DNA of 64,000 bases from Saccharopolyspora elongata (GCF_004348985.1 NZ_SMKW01000036.1:1-64000); one strand, 5' to 3'; numbered from the stretch's first letter, positions 29,571 through 38,550 are shown. Notes: generated by a model from the sequence alone, not told the origin. A program made the numbers and translations.

Positions 29571-30155
29571 TCACCTTTCGTCCGGAAGGTCCGTTCGTTC
29601 CAGCAGAACGGAAATCCCGCGCGCCACGTGCCGCGCGACCGCGTCGGGGTCGGCGTCCGCCAACGGGGACTTGCCCAGCACCGAGCGGACCATGCCGATC
29701 CCGAACAGCCACGCCAGCACCAGATCCGCGCGCAGCTCGGCGTCCGGCGCGTCCGTGAGCTCCGCCAGGCGGGCCGCGTAACGCGCGCCCAGCTCCTCGC
29801 GCAGCACGTGCGCGGCGCGCTCGTCGCTGTAGGAGCGCAACATCGCCGCGATCGGATGCTCAGGACCGCTGAGCTGGTCCGCTGACAAGAGGTTGCCGAG
29901 GATCCGCAGCGGCAGCTCCTCCGGCGGCTGCGCTTCGAGCAGCCGGGTGCTGTCGTGGCTGAGCACCGCAGCGAAGAGCTCCTGCTTCGAGCCGAAGTAG
30001 CGGAACAGCAGGGCCTGGTTCACCCCCGCCCGCGCCGCCACGTCGCGCACCGTGGTCGCGTTGAAGCCGCGCTCGGCGAACAGCGCCGACGCGGCCTGCA
30101 ACAACGCGTCCTTGGTGGCGGCCGAGTCACGTTTGCGGCGCGGCGCCTGGGTCAA
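29571..30155 (-). CDS. TetR family regulator upstream of the P450 operon
   Basis: 194 aa. The N-terminal helix-turn-helix is ALLQAASALFAERGFNATT then VRDVAARAGVNQALLFRYF, with SKQELFAAVL leading into the ligand domain (TetR_C type, AWLFGIGMVRSVLGKSPL). TTG 30155 is chosen since GGGGAG lies 6 nt upstream; it begins two nt beyond the proA stop (30158-30160), so translation is likely coupled to proA. It probably controls the P450-ferredoxin operon through the palindrome at 29510-29531. Confidence 0.85.
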   Translation of the reverse strand: MTQAPRRKRDSAATKDALLQAASALFAERGFNATTVRDVAARAGVNQALLFRYFGSKQELFAAVLSHDSTRLLEAQPPEELPLRILGNLLSADQLSGPEHPIAAMLRSYSDERAAHVLREELGARYAARLAELTDAPDAELRADLVLAWLFGIGMVRSVLGKSPLADADPDAVARHVARGISVLLERTDLPDER

Positions 30156-30157
30156 GG

Positions 30158-31498
30158 TCAGCTCCCCGGGCAGGAACTGGTGCTCGACGGGGCGGAGCCC
30201 GGCCGCACGTGCCCGTCGCCGAAGGCCAGCCACTTCGTGGACGTCAGCTCCGGCAGGCCCATCGGCCCGCGGGCGTGCAGCTTCTGGGTGGAGATGCCGA
30301 TCTCGGCACCCATCCCGAACTCGGCGCCGTCGGTGAACGCGGTGGAGGCGTTGACCATCACCGCCGCGGCGTCCACCTGGACGGTGAACTGCCGGGCCGC
30401 GCGGACGTCGCTGGTCACGATGGCCTCGGTGTGCCCGGAGCCGTGGGCGCGGATGTGCTCGACGGCGTCGGGCAGCGAGTCGACCACCGCCGCCGCGATG
30501 TCCAGCGACAGGAACTCGGTGTCCCAGTCCTCGTCGGTCGCCACGACCACGTTGGAGCCGCCGACGGCGACGACGCGCTCATCGCCGTGCACCGTCACGC
30601 CCGCGCCGTGCAGCCCGGCGAGCGCCCGGGGCAGGAACTCCTCGGCGATGTCCTTGTGCACCAGCACGGTTTCGGCCGCGTTGCACACGCTCGGGCGCCG
30701 GGCCTTGGAGTTGAGCAGGATCCGCAGCGCGGTGTCGATGTCCGCGGTCGCGTCGACGTACACGTGGCAGTTACCGACGCCGGTCTCGATCGCGGGCACC
30801 GTGGCGTTCTCCACGACGGCGGAGATCAGCCCGGCTCCGCCGCGCGGGATCACCACGTCCACCAGTCCCCGCGCGGTGATCAAGTGCTGCACGGACGCCC
30901 GGTCGTGGCACGGCAGGAGCTGCACGGCGTCGGCAGGCAGGCCGCGCTCGCGGACCACGTCGGCGAGGATCGACACCAGCACGGTGTTGGAGTGCTCCGC
31001 CGAGGACGAGCCCCTCAGCAGCACCGCGTTGCCCGCCTTCAGCGTCAGGCCCGCGGCGTCCACGGTGACGTTGGGACGACCCTCGTAGACGATCCCGACC
31101 ACGCCGAGCGGCACCCGGACCTGCTGCAGCTGCAACCCGTTGGGCAGCACGCTGCCGCGCACCACCTCGCCCACCGGGTCCGGCAGGCCGGCGACCGTGC
31201 GCAGCCCGTCGGCCATCGCCTCGACGCGCTCGGGGCTCAGGCTCAGCCTGTCGATCAGGCTCTCCGGCATCCCGGACTCGCGGCCCGCGGCGACGTCCCG
31301 GTCGTTGGCGGCGAGGATCTCCGGCGTCCGCCGCACCAGCTCGTCGGCCATCGCGTGCAGCAACGCGTCCTTGTCGCCCCGGGTGGCCTGCGCCAGCTCG
31401 GCCGCCGCCCGCTTGGCGCGCTGCGCCGCGTCGCGAACCTGCTCCCGCAGCTCGTCGCCGGACACCTTGCCTGTGATCGTGGACTCGGTGGTGGTCAC
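30158..31498 (-). CDS. proA: Gamma-glutamyl phosphate reductase
   Basis: 446 aa aldehyde-dehydrogenase-fold enzyme reducing gamma-glutamyl phosphate to glutamate-5-semialdehyde, the second step of proline synthesis. The catalytic Cys lies in [15 protein letters not shown] near residue 267; the active-site region [19 protein letters not shown] and the C-terminal [20 protein letters not shown] are diagnostic. About 14 residues (Ser/Pro-rich) extend past the usual end. The GTG at 31498 has only a weak ribosome binding site. proB is 7 kb away rather than adjacent. Confidence 0.95.
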   Translation of the reverse strand: MTTTESTITGKVSGDELREQVRDAAQRAKRAAAELAQATRGDKDALLHAMADELVRRTPEILAANDRDVAAGRESGMPESLIDRLSLSPERVEAMADGLRTVAGLPDPVGEVVRGSVLPNGLQLQQVRVPLGVVGIVYEGRPNVTVDAAGLTLKAGNAVLLRGSSSAEHSNTVLVSILADVVRERGLPADAVQLLPCHDRASVQHLITARGLVDVVIPRGGAGLISAVVENATVPAIETGVGNCHVYVDATADIDTALRILLNSKARRPSVCNAAETVLVHKDIAEEFLPRALAGLHGAGVTVHGDERVVAVGGSNVVVATDEDWDTEFLSLDIAAAVVDSLPDAVEHIRAHGSGHTEAIVTSDVRAARQFTVQVDAAAVMVNASTAFTDGAEFGMGAEIGISTQKLHARGPMGLPELTSTKWLAFGDGHVRPGSAPSSTSSCPGS

Positions 31499-31587
31499 CC
31501 GCCCAGACTAGTCCGTTCGGGCATCGTCCCGACATCGGATTTCACCCCGGACGTGCGACGTCGTGGGCATCGGGTAGGAATCGGTGC

Positions 31588-33708
31588 GTGGACGAAAACG
31601 CGCTGCGCGAACTCGCCGACGACCGACTCCGCGCGCTGGCCGGCCCCGACGCCGCGCTGCGCGAGGACCAGTGGAGCGCCATCCGCGCCCTGGTGCTGGA
31701 ACGCCGCCGCGCGCTGGTGGTGCAGCGCACCGGGTGGGGGAAGTCCGCCGTCTACTTCATCGCCACCGCGCTGCTGCGCGAGCTCGGCGAGGGTCCGACG
31801 GTGATCGTTTCGCCGCTGCTCGCGCTGATGCGCAACCAGGTCGACGCGGCCGCGGCCGCCGGGGTGCACGCCGCCACGATCAACTCCGCGAACCCCGACG
31901 AGTGGGCCGACATCGAGGAGCAGGTCGCCGCCGGCGAGGTGGACGTGCTGCTGGTCAGCCCGGAGCGGCTGAACAACCCCGACTTCCGCGACACGATCCT
32001 GCCCGAGCTCACGCAGACCGCGGGCCTGCTGGTGGTGGACGAGGCGCACTGCATCTCCGACTGGGGCCACGACTTCCGCCCGGACTACCGGCGGCTGCGG
32101 ACGCTGCTCACGGAGCTGCCGGAGGGCGTCCCGGTGCTGGCGACCACGGCCACCGCGAACGACCGAGTCGTGCAGGACGTCTCCGACCAGCTCGGTGTCG
32201 GCGGCGAGTACACCGACCCGCAGGAAACGCTGGTGCTGCGCGGCACGCTGGACCGGGAGAGCCTGCGGCTGGGCGTCGTCCGGTTGCCCTCGGCGGAGGC
32301 GCGGCTGGGGTGGCTGGCGAGCCACCTGAAGGAGCTGCCCGGCTCCGGCATCATCTACACGCTGACCGTGGCGGCAACCGATGAGATCGCCGCCTACCTG
32401 CGCGATCAGGGCTACGAGGTGGCGTCCTACTCGGGTCGCACCGACCCCGCCGAGCGGCAGCAGGCCGAGGCTGACCTGCTGGCGAACCGGGTCAAGGCGC
32501 TGGTCGCGACCTCGGCGCTGGGCATGGGTTTCGACAAGCCCGACCTCGGGTTCGTGGTCCACCTGGGCGCGCCGTCCTCGCCGATCGCCTACTACCAGCA
32601 GATCGGCCGCGCCGGTCGCGGCGTGCAGCGGGCCGAGGTGCTGCTGCTGCCCGGGCCGGAGGACCGCGACATCTGGAGCTACTTCGCGTCGCTGGCGTTC
32701 CCGCCGGAGCCGACGGTGCGCGCGGTGCTCGACGCGCTGGCGCAGCACGAGCGCATGTCGACGGCCGCGCTGGAACCGCACGTCGAGCTGGGGCGCACCC
32801 GGCTTGAGATGGTGCTGAAGGTGCTGGACGTCGACGGGGCCGTCCGCCGGGTGAAGGGCGGCTGGGAGGCCACCGGAGAGCCGTGGCACTACGACGCCGA
32901 GCGCTACGCCCGCATCGCCGCGGAGCGGAAGTCCGAGCAGCAGGCGATGCTCGACTACCTCGGCACGTCGTCGTGCCGCATGGAGTTCCTCCGGCGGCAG
33001 CTCGACGATCCAGCGGCCGAACCCTGCGGCCGCTGCGACAACTGCACCGGCTCCGGCTATTCCGGGGACGTCGACGACCAGGCCGTGGAGCAGGCCGGGG
33101 AGCGCCTGCGGCGGCCCGGCGTGGAGGTTTCGCCGCGCAAGATGTGGCCGAGCGGCATGGACTCGCTGGGCGTCCCGGCCGCCGGCAAGCTGACCGCCGG
33201 GGAGCAGGCCACCACGGGCCGGGCGATCGGGCGGCTCACCGACATCGGCTGGGGCAACCGGCTGCGCGAACTGCTCGCCACCGGCGCGCCCGACCAGGAA
33301 CTTCCGGACGACCTGTTCCAGGCCGGGATCAAGGTGCTGGCCGCGTGGGAATGGGCGCAGCGCCCGGTGGGCGTGGTCGCGCTCGGTTCGCGGACGCGCC
33401 CCCAGCTGGTGCGCAGCCTGGCGGAGCGGATCGCCACGATCGGGCGGCTGCCGCTGCTCGGCGAGGTGCTGACGAACCCGAACACGACGCCCCGGCGGGC
33501 CACGAACAGCGCGCAGCGGGTGGCTTCGCTGTGGCAGCAGTTCAAGGTGCCCGAGGAACTCTCCGCCAAGCTGTCCACACTGGACGGGCCGGTGCTGCTG
33601 ATGGACGACTACGCCGACACCGGCTGGACCGTCACCGTCGTCAGCCGCCTGCTCCGCCAGGCGGGCGCCCCCGCGGTCCTCCCCTTCACCCTCGCCACCA
33701 CTTCGTGA
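31588..33708 (+). CDS. RecQ-family DNA helicase with C-terminal phosphoribosyltransferase-like domain
   Basis: 706 aa. Helicase motif I is RTGWGKS (47-53), with an aromatic Trp where most RecQ have Ser/Gly; motif II is VVDEAHC (DEAH 151-154), followed by ISDWGHDFRPDYRRL and motif VI QQIGRAGRG. A RecQ zinc region (CRMEFLRRQ then CGRCDNC) is near 465-490. The last 180 residues are not the usual RQC/HRDC but end with a PRPP-binding-type loop LLMDDYADTGWT at about 670-681, as in ComF/PRTase proteins. ATP-dependent 3'-5' unwinding is expected; the role of the fused domain is unknown. GTG start at 31588. Confidence 0.9.
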   Translation: MDENALRELADDRLRALAGPDAALREDQWSAIRALVLERRRALVVQRTGWGKSAVYFIATALLRELGEGPTVIVSPLLALMRNQVDAAAAAGVHAATINSANPDEWADIEEQVAAGEVDVLLVSPERLNNPDFRDTILPELTQTAGLLVVDEAHCISDWGHDFRPDYRRLRTLLTELPEGVPVLATTATANDRVVQDVSDQLGVGGEYTDPQETLVLRGTLDRESLRLGVVRLPSAEARLGWLASHLKELPGSGIIYTLTVAATDEIAAYLRDQGYEVASYSGRTDPAERQQAEADLLANRVKALVATSALGMGFDKPDLGFVVHLGAPSSPIAYYQQIGRAGRGVQRAEVLLLPGPEDRDIWSYFASLAFPPEPTVRAVLDALAQHERMSTAALEPHVELGRTRLEMVLKVLDVDGAVRRVKGGWEATGEPWHYDAERYARIAAERKSEQQAMLDYLGTSSCRMEFLRRQLDDPAAEPCGRCDNCTGSGYSGDVDDQAVEQAGERLRRPGVEVSPRKMWPSGMDSLGVPAAGKLTAGEQATTGRAIGRLTDIGWGNRLRELLATGAPDQELPDDLFQAGIKVLAAWEWAQRPVGVVALGSRTRPQLVRSLAERIATIGRLPLLGEVLTNPNTTPRRATNSAQRVASLWQQFKVPEELSAKLSTLDGPVLLMDDYADTGWTVTVVSRLLRQAGAPAVLPFTLATTS

Positions 33709-33739
33709 GCGGATCCAGACGCTGAGCCGCTGCTCAAGA

Positions 33740-33785
33740 CCCGTGCGTACTTTGTGTTGCCACAGCAGCACAAAGTACGCACGGG
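33740..33785. terminator. Perfect 17-bp inverted repeat between recQ-like and DUF885 genes
   Basis: CCCGTGCGTACTTTGTG and CACAAAGTACGCACGGG form a perfect 17-bp stem with a 12-nt loop between convergent stops. No T tract follows, and the stem is longer and more AT-containing than the other terminators here. It is a bidirectional terminator or a dispersed palindromic repeat. Confidence 0.75.
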
Positions 33786-33801
33786 CGGGCAGTCCTGCGC
33801 T

Positions 33802-35442
33802 TCATCCCCGCGCTCGCACCCATCCGGCGATGACCTCGTCCAGGACCGGCAACGGCAGCGGGCCGTTGCCGATGACCACGTCGTGGAACGCTCTGAGGTC
33901 GAATGCCGGACCCAGCTGCGCTTCGGCCCTGGCGCGCAGCCGCTGGATCTCCAGACGGCCGACCAGATAGGACAGCGCCTGCCCCGGATTTTCGATGTAC
34001 CGGTCGGTTTCCGACTGGATCTCGACCTCCGGCATCACCGTGTTCGCCCGCAGGAAGTCCACCACCTGCCGACGACTCCAGCCGAAGGCGTGCAGCCCGG
34101 TGTCCACCACCAGCCGAGCCGCGCGCATCGAATCCATCGCGAGCATGCCCAGCCGGGCGATGTCGTCGGAGTACAGACCGGCCTCGTCGGCGAACCGCTC
34201 CGCGTACAGGCCCCAGCCCTCCATGAACGCGTTGATCCACGCGGCCCGCCGGATTAGCGGCACCCCGGTCAGCTCCTGCGCGAGGGTGATTTGGAAGTGG
34301 TGCCCCGGAACGGCTTCGTGGAACGCCGTCGCCTCGGCCAGGAACCGGGGGCGCTCCTCGGCGCGGTAGGTGTTGGCGTAGTAGATCCCCGGCCTGGAGC
34401 CGTCCAGCGGCGCCGGGAGGTACGCGGCCGCGGTCGCACTCGCCTCACGGTCCGCCGGGACGGCTTCCACCCTGCACCGCTGCGACGGCTGCCGCCCGAA
34501 CCACTTCGGCGCCGCCTCTTCGGCGCGGCCGATCGCCGCCTGGGCCGCCCCGAGCAGCTCGGCGGCGTCATGCCAGCGCAACGCCGGATCGGTGCGCATC
34601 CGCTGCTGCACCTCGGCGGCGGTTCGCAGGCCGAATTCCCGCGAACCGATTTCCGCGTATTCCTCGGCAAGTCCTTCGATCGCCGCGAGCCCGGCGCGGT
34701 GCAGGTCCTCCGGGGTCCAGTCGACCGTGGTGTGCATCCGGGCCAGTGCCGCGTAAGTCTCCGCCCCGCCCGGCAGCCAGCACAGCCCCGGCCGGTCGTC
34801 GGGCCGGCCGTGCGGCTGGATCTCGGCGTGCAGGACGTTGCGGTACGCGGCGAACGCCGGCCGGACCGCGTTGGCGAGCAGTCGATCCCGCTCGTCGGCG
34901 CTGCGCAACGGGGCCTGCCGTAACGGATCGCTTTCCGGAGCCGACAGGTAAGCGTCGAGGTGCGCGACCGCATCCCGGACGCGGTGCGCGACCGGCGTCC
35001 GCCCCGCCGCCACGCCGTGGCGGTGCCGATCCGCCGCTTTGGCAAGGAAATCGGGGATCGCGGCAAGCCGGGTCAGGAAGTCCTGTTCCTGCTGCGGCCC
35101 GGACGGCCGCACTGCGGGCAGGAGTTCGAGCAGCTTGGCGATCGGCGAGACCAGCAGGTCGTGCATGGTGTGTTCGACCAGCCGCGCGCCGAGCCGCGTC
35201 GCGACCGCCTCGGCCTGCTGCACCACCACACCGCGGGTGATCCGGTCTTCGGGCGGCGGATCGAGCGAGCGGGCCGCGGCGGCGATGCGCAGCGCGCGCT
35301 CCCGGATCGCGGACTCCGCGGACTCGTCGAGATCGCCCAGTCGGTGGTCGATTCCCGGTATTCCCTGCAGGAGTTCGTTCAGCGGATCCTCATCCGCCAG
35401 GATCTCGATCAGCTCGTCGGCGAGCTCGCGCGCGGTGTTCAC
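33802..35442 (-). CDS. DUF885 family putative metallopeptidase
   Basis: 546 aa. The zinc-peptidase-like signature is AFHEAVPGHHFQITLAQE (HExxPGHH) near residue 375, followed by the conserved ERFADEAGLYSD and the GWGLYAE motif. DUF885 proteins are thought to be soluble gluzincin-like carboxy- or dipeptidases; no signal peptide is seen, so it is probably cytosolic. GTG 35442 gives the common N-terminus VNTARELADELIEIL; an in-frame ATG at 35472 is possible but neither has a good ribosome binding site. Confidence 0.85.
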   Translation of the reverse strand: MNTARELADELIEILADEDPLNELLQGIPGIDHRLGDLDESAESAIRERALRIAAAARSLDPPPEDRITRGVVVQQAEAVATRLGARLVEHTMHDLLVSPIAKLLELLPAVRPSGPQQEQDFLTRLAAIPDFLAKAADRHRHGVAAGRTPVAHRVRDAVAHLDAYLSAPESDPLRQAPLRSADERDRLLANAVRPAFAAYRNVLHAEIQPHGRPDDRPGLCWLPGGAETYAALARMHTTVDWTPEDLHRAGLAAIEGLAEEYAEIGSREFGLRTAAEVQQRMRTDPALRWHDAAELLGAAQAAIGRAEEAAPKWFGRQPSQRCRVEAVPADREASATAAAYLPAPLDGSRPGIYYANTYRAEERPRFLAEATAFHEAVPGHHFQITLAQELTGVPLIRRAAWINAFMEGWGLYAERFADEAGLYSDDIARLGMLAMDSMRAARLVVDTGLHAFGWSRRQVVDFLRANTVMPEVEIQSETDRYIENPGQALSYLVGRLEIQRLRARAEAQLGPAFDLRAFHDVVIGNGPLPLPVLDEVIAGWVRARG

Positions 35443-35599
35443 CGGACCAGTCTGCCTGATGCGGCAACGCATTCGGCGAATTCGGCCAACGGGTGCAATT
35501 CACCCGAAGTAGGTCATGAAAAGGTACGAAGGCGAACGAAATGCGGAAAACCGGCTCGGTGCCCTCGAACCGACGCCGAGGGCACCGCAGGAATCGACG

Positions 35600-35797
35600 T
35601 CAGGAATCGAATCGTCCGGCGCGCACCCCGGCGACGAACGATCTCCATTGACCGCCCGAAACCGCGAAGTACCCCGCAGCCCGGTTCTTCGAATCCCGGA
35701 CGGCCGCGCCGTCACCGAAGCGGCCGACCTCGACGCAGTCGCTCACCTGCGCCGACCGGCTCGACTTCCGCCAACCAACCGGCTGTGCCGTAGTCAC
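35600..35797 (-). CDS. DUF397 domain protein
   Basis: 65 aa. It has all DUF397 hallmarks: GWRKSSRSAQVSDCVEV, VRDSKNR and WRSFVAGVRAGRFD. These small proteins are abundant in filamentous actinomycetes and are paired with XRE regulators (bldB/whiJ/abaA-like systems affecting development and antibiotic production); they may act as antagonists or antitoxin-like partners. GTG 35797 overlaps the stop of the XRE gene by 4 nt. Confidence 0.92.
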   Translation of the reverse strand: MTTAQPVGWRKSSRSAQVSDCVEVGRFGDGAAVRDSKNRAAGYFAVSGGQWRSFVAGVRAGRFDS

Positions 35798-36645
35798 GCA
35801 ATGGCCTCCATCTCGTTCGCACACTTGGCGATGAACCCGATCGATTCGTCGTGATCCATCGCGAACGAGAGCAGGGTAGTGATCGCGTCCAGGTATTCCT
35901 GCGCTAGTCCGGGGTTGTACAGAAAGGCAGCGGATCGGTAGTGCTCCAAGTGGACGATCGGCTGCGCCTTCGGGAATTCGAACACCACGAACGGGCCGAC
36001 GTGACCGGGATGCCAGGACGTCGAACCGCTCGCCACGACGCGGACTTCGATGTTGGACCATTCCGCCAGTTCCGCGACCTTGCGGAGCTGGTCGGCCATC
36101 ACGGCGTGCCCACCGATCGGTTCCCGCAGCGCGTGTTCGCTGATGATCGCCGTCAGGTGCGGGCCGTTGCGCGCGGAGAGGATCTCCCGGCGGCCGACGC
36201 GCATCAGCACCAGCTTCTCCACCTCGCCGACCGGCCTGCCGCGCATCACGGCACGCGCGTAGTCGGAGGTCTGCAGCAGGCCGGGAACCAGCCCGGTGGC
36301 CACATTGGTGATGCGGGTGGCGGTGCGCTCGAACTCGATCAGCGCGGTCAGCTCCTGCCGCACGCCGGCGCGATCCGCGGTGAGCCAGTTCGGCACGTCG
36401 GCGTCGCGCGCCATCTCGACGAGTCGATCACGTTCGGTAGCCGAAACTCCCAGCGCCGTCACGAACGCGGCCACCACTTCCGGCGGCGGCACGGACTTGC
36501 CCGTCTCGTACCGCATCAGCTTGACGTGATTGGTGTCGAGCTCCTGTGCCAGCGCGCGGAGGCTCTTGCCGACCAGTTCCCGGGCTTCGCGCAGCTCAGC
36601 CCCGAGCGCACGGGCTTTCGGCGTGCCGCCAGTGGTACGGGTCAT
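35794..36645 (-). CDS. XRE family regulator of the DUF5753 (WhiJ-like) type
   Basis: 283 aa. The helix-turn-helix is at residues 14-70 (LGAELREARELVGKSLRALA, NHVKLMRYETGKSVPPPEVV). A long DUF5753 C-terminal domain follows (FERTATRITNVATGLVPGLLQTSDYARAVM, RKVAELAEWSNIEVRVVASG, PGLAQEYLDAITTLL). It is the usual partner of DUF397 proteins and directly precedes one with a 4-nt overlap. No Shine-Dalgarno precedes ATG 36645. A 14-nt perfect palindrome 38 nt upstream may be its own operator. The ligand is not known for the family. Confidence 0.9.
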   Translation of the reverse strand: MTRTTGGTPKARALGAELREARELVGKSLRALAQELDTNHVKLMRYETGKSVPPPEVVAAFVTALGVSATERDRLVEMARDADVPNWLTADRAGVRQELTALIEFERTATRITNVATGLVPGLLQTSDYARAVMRGRPVGEVEKLVLMRVGRREILSARNGPHLTAIISEHALREPIGGHAVMADQLRKVAELAEWSNIEVRVVASGSTSWHPGHVGPFVVFEFPKAQPIVHLEHYRSAAFLYNPGLAQEYLDAITTLLSFAMDHDESIGFIAKCANEMEAIA

Positions 36646-36682
36646 GAAACATAGCGAAACAGAATTCGGGTCTGGTAACTAC

Positions 36683-36696
36683 TACCTGTTCAGGTA
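36683..36696. promoter_or_regulatory. Palindrome upstream of the XRE/DUF397 operon
   Basis: TACCTGTTCAGGTA, perfect 6-bp arms around TT, 38 nt upstream of the XRE start codon. Candidate autoregulatory operator. Confidence 0.55.
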
Positions 36697-36770
36697 ATTG
36701 GCCAGCCGTTTCAGTACCACCAGAATGGTACGTGCGACGACGACGTCCGATCAGGAAGGCACCGGCCAGT

Positions 36771-36845
36771 CTCGCAGCCGCCCGGCTCGTCCTCGGTGTC
36801 CAGCACCGCGATCCCGGCGGCGTCGTACCCCCGGAACCGGCTGCC
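36771..36845 (-). pseudogene. Possible relic of a GlmS-type glutamine amidotransferase N-terminus
   Basis: On the minus strand this stretch reads SRFRGYDAAGIAVLDTEDEP with G or C at every third position, as in coding sequence of this genome. The core RGYDAAGIAVLD (36798-36833) closely matches the RGYDSAGIA(V/I)LD signature of glucosamine-6-phosphate synthase. No start with MCGIVGY and no downstream domains are present, so at most a short fragment remains. Confidence 0.4.
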
Positions 36846-36899
36846 GGACGCGACAAGCGGCGGACGCCTCAGTCGAGTTGGAACAGGCGGTGATCTTGC

Positions 36900-37139
36900 A
36901 TGCCTCACCCGTTTCGCTGGCAACCCGGCGATGGGCAGCGCCACGCCACGCAGAAACCCCGGCCCCGTGGCGGTTTTCCGGTGGACGCGCAGGTCGAGAC
37001 GCTGTGCGGCAGGGAGATCACCGTGGACAACTCCGACGTCGCATGGCTGTGGACGACGTGCCCGGAGTGCAACCGGTTCGCGCACGAGCTGACCGGTACT
37101 CCGATCGCGCCCTGTAGTCCAGGTCCTCCCACAGGGTGA
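36900..37139 (+). CDS. Actinomycete zinc-finger protein
   Basis: 79 aa. Likely Zn ligands are H3 or H15, C36 in LCGREI, C54 and C57 in TCPECNRFAH, with H62. The N-terminus MPHPFRWQPGDGQRHA is a recurring opening in small Pseudonocardiaceae zinc-finger proteins encoded near DUF397/XRE genes. It is divergent from that pair, with 254 bp between. The function is not known; a nucleic-acid-binding or partner-protein role for the adjacent regulator is conceivable. Confidence 0.75.
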   Translation: MPHPFRWQPGDGQRHATQKPRPRGGFPVDAQVETLCGREITVDNSDVAWLWTTCPECNRFAHELTGTPIAPCSPGPPTG

Positions 37140-37256
37140 ATTGGGATCTTCCGTACGGGCGACCCAGACCGTACTGTGTCGTCACCCGTACGAAGCCCGG
37201 AGAACAACAGCACATCTCCGGCGCACGGGCGTCCTGCCACGACACCGGAGGATGCG

Positions 37257-38534
37257 ATGGCGCACGAAGCGGCGACGGCCGAGGATTCCCGACTACCCAT
37301 CCGAACCCTGGTCGCCGCCAGCATCGGCAACGCGGTCGAGTGGTACGACTGGACCATCTACACCGCCTTCAGCGTCTACTTCGCCGCGGCGTTCTTCCCC
37401 GGTGAGCTCGCGCTGATCAACACACTGGCCACGTTCGCGCTGGCCTTCTTCTTCCGCCCGCTCGGCGGCTGGCTGCTCGGGCGGTTCGCCGACCTCCGGG
37501 GCCGCAAGACGGCGATGCTGGTGACCATCTCGCTGATGGCCGGTGGCTCGCTGATCATCGGCCTGCTGCCGACATTCGAGTCGATCGGCTGGGCCGCGGC
37601 GATCCTGCTGGTCCTGGCGCGCATCGGGCAGGGCCTCTCGCTCGGCGGCGAGGTGTCCAACGCATCGGCCTACCTGGCGGAGATCGCCCCGGCCGCCAAG
37701 CGCGGCCGCTACTCGGCGTTCTTCTACATCTCGACCGGCTCCGCGCTGCTCGTCGCCTCGCTGCTCGGCTACGCGCTGACGGCGCTGCTCACCGAGGAGC
37801 AGCTCACCGACTTCGGCTGGCGGATCCCGTTCCTGATCGGCGGCGTGCTCGGGCTGCTGGGCATCTGGTTGCGCCGCACGCTCGAGGAGACCGAGCAGTT
37901 CGAGGACAACCGCGCCAAGGCCAAGGCGCTGAAGAATCCGCTGTGGATGACGCTCAAGTACCACCCCAAGGCGGTCGGCCAGCTGGTGGGCTTCAGCATG
38001 CTGTCCACGCTCTGCTACTACACGTTCTTCAGCGCGCTGACGCCGTTCGCGGTGAAGACCCGGCACGCTGATGCCACCGACGTGTTCCTAGCGCTGTCGA
38101 TCGCCACCGCGCTGTTCATCGCGCTGCAGTACCCGATGGGCGCGCTGTCGGACCGCATCGGGCGAAAGCCGCAGCTGCTGGTGTGGTCGGCGGCGATCGC
38201 GGTCCTCATCGTGCCGCTGTCCACATTGGTCCGTCCCGGGCTGGGCGGCCTGCTCGTGGTGTTCTGCGTGGGAATCGCGTTGTACACCGCGATGACCTCG
38301 ATCGCTCCGGCGATCATGTCGGAGCTGTTCCCGACCGAGCTGCGCGGCCTGGGCATCGGCGCCTGGTACAACCTCACCGTCGCGATCTTCGGCGGCACCG
38401 CGCCGCTGGTGATCCAGACGCTGGCGCGCTACGAGCTGTCGACGATGTTCTTCTGGTACATCGCAATCGCCTCGGCGATCGCGTTCTTCGTGATCCGCAC
38501 ACTGCCCGAGACCAAGGGCACCGAGCTCCGCTGA
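37257..38534 (+). CDS. MFS transporter, metabolite:H+ symporter type
   Basis: 425 aa with 12 predicted transmembrane helices. The diagnostic start ASIGNAVEWYDWTIYTAF, the loop motif GRFADLRGRKTAMLVTI between helices 2 and 3, and GQGLSLGGEVSNASAYLAEIAP are typical of the MHS group (alpha-ketoglutarate, shikimate, citrate and proline/betaine symporters). ATG 37257 follows GGAGG. It ends at a perfect hairpin terminator. The substrate is unknown, an organic acid or osmolyte being most likely. Confidence 0.9.
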   Translation: MAHEAATAEDSRLPIRTLVAASIGNAVEWYDWTIYTAFSVYFAAAFFPGELALINTLATFALAFFFRPLGGWLLGRFADLRGRKTAMLVTISLMAGGSLIIGLLPTFESIGWAAAILLVLARIGQGLSLGGEVSNASAYLAEIAPAAKRGRYSAFFYISTGSALLVASLLGYALTALLTEEQLTDFGWRIPFLIGGVLGLLGIWLRRTLEETEQFEDNRAKAKALKNPLWMTLKYHPKAVGQLVGFSMLSTLCYYTFFSALTPFAVKTRHADATDVFLALSIATALFIALQYPMGALSDRIGRKPQLLVWSAAIAVLIVPLSTLVRPGLGGLLVVFCVGIALYTAMTSIAPAIMSELFPTELRGLGIGAWYNLTVAIFGGTAPLVIQTLARYELSTMFFWYIAIASAIAFFVIRTLPETKGTELR

Positions 38535-38550
38535 TCTCGGCCCGGACGAC

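Noticed and set aside
28034..30155. P450-ferredoxin-TetR group as part of a natural-product cluster
   Set aside because: No core biosynthetic genes (PKS, NRPS, terpene synthase, RiPP) were seen in the flanks; both sides are housekeeping genes.
35660..35710. TTCGAATCCC sequence resembling a tRNA T-arm
   Set aside because: It lies within the DUF397 coding region and no cloverleaf could be built around it.
36698..37117. Plus-strand frame running from upstream of, and across, the zinc-finger gene
   Set aside because: It has Arg/Pro/Ser-rich composition, no ribosome binding site and no family resemblance; the zinc-finger frame is the one with conserved Cys/His.
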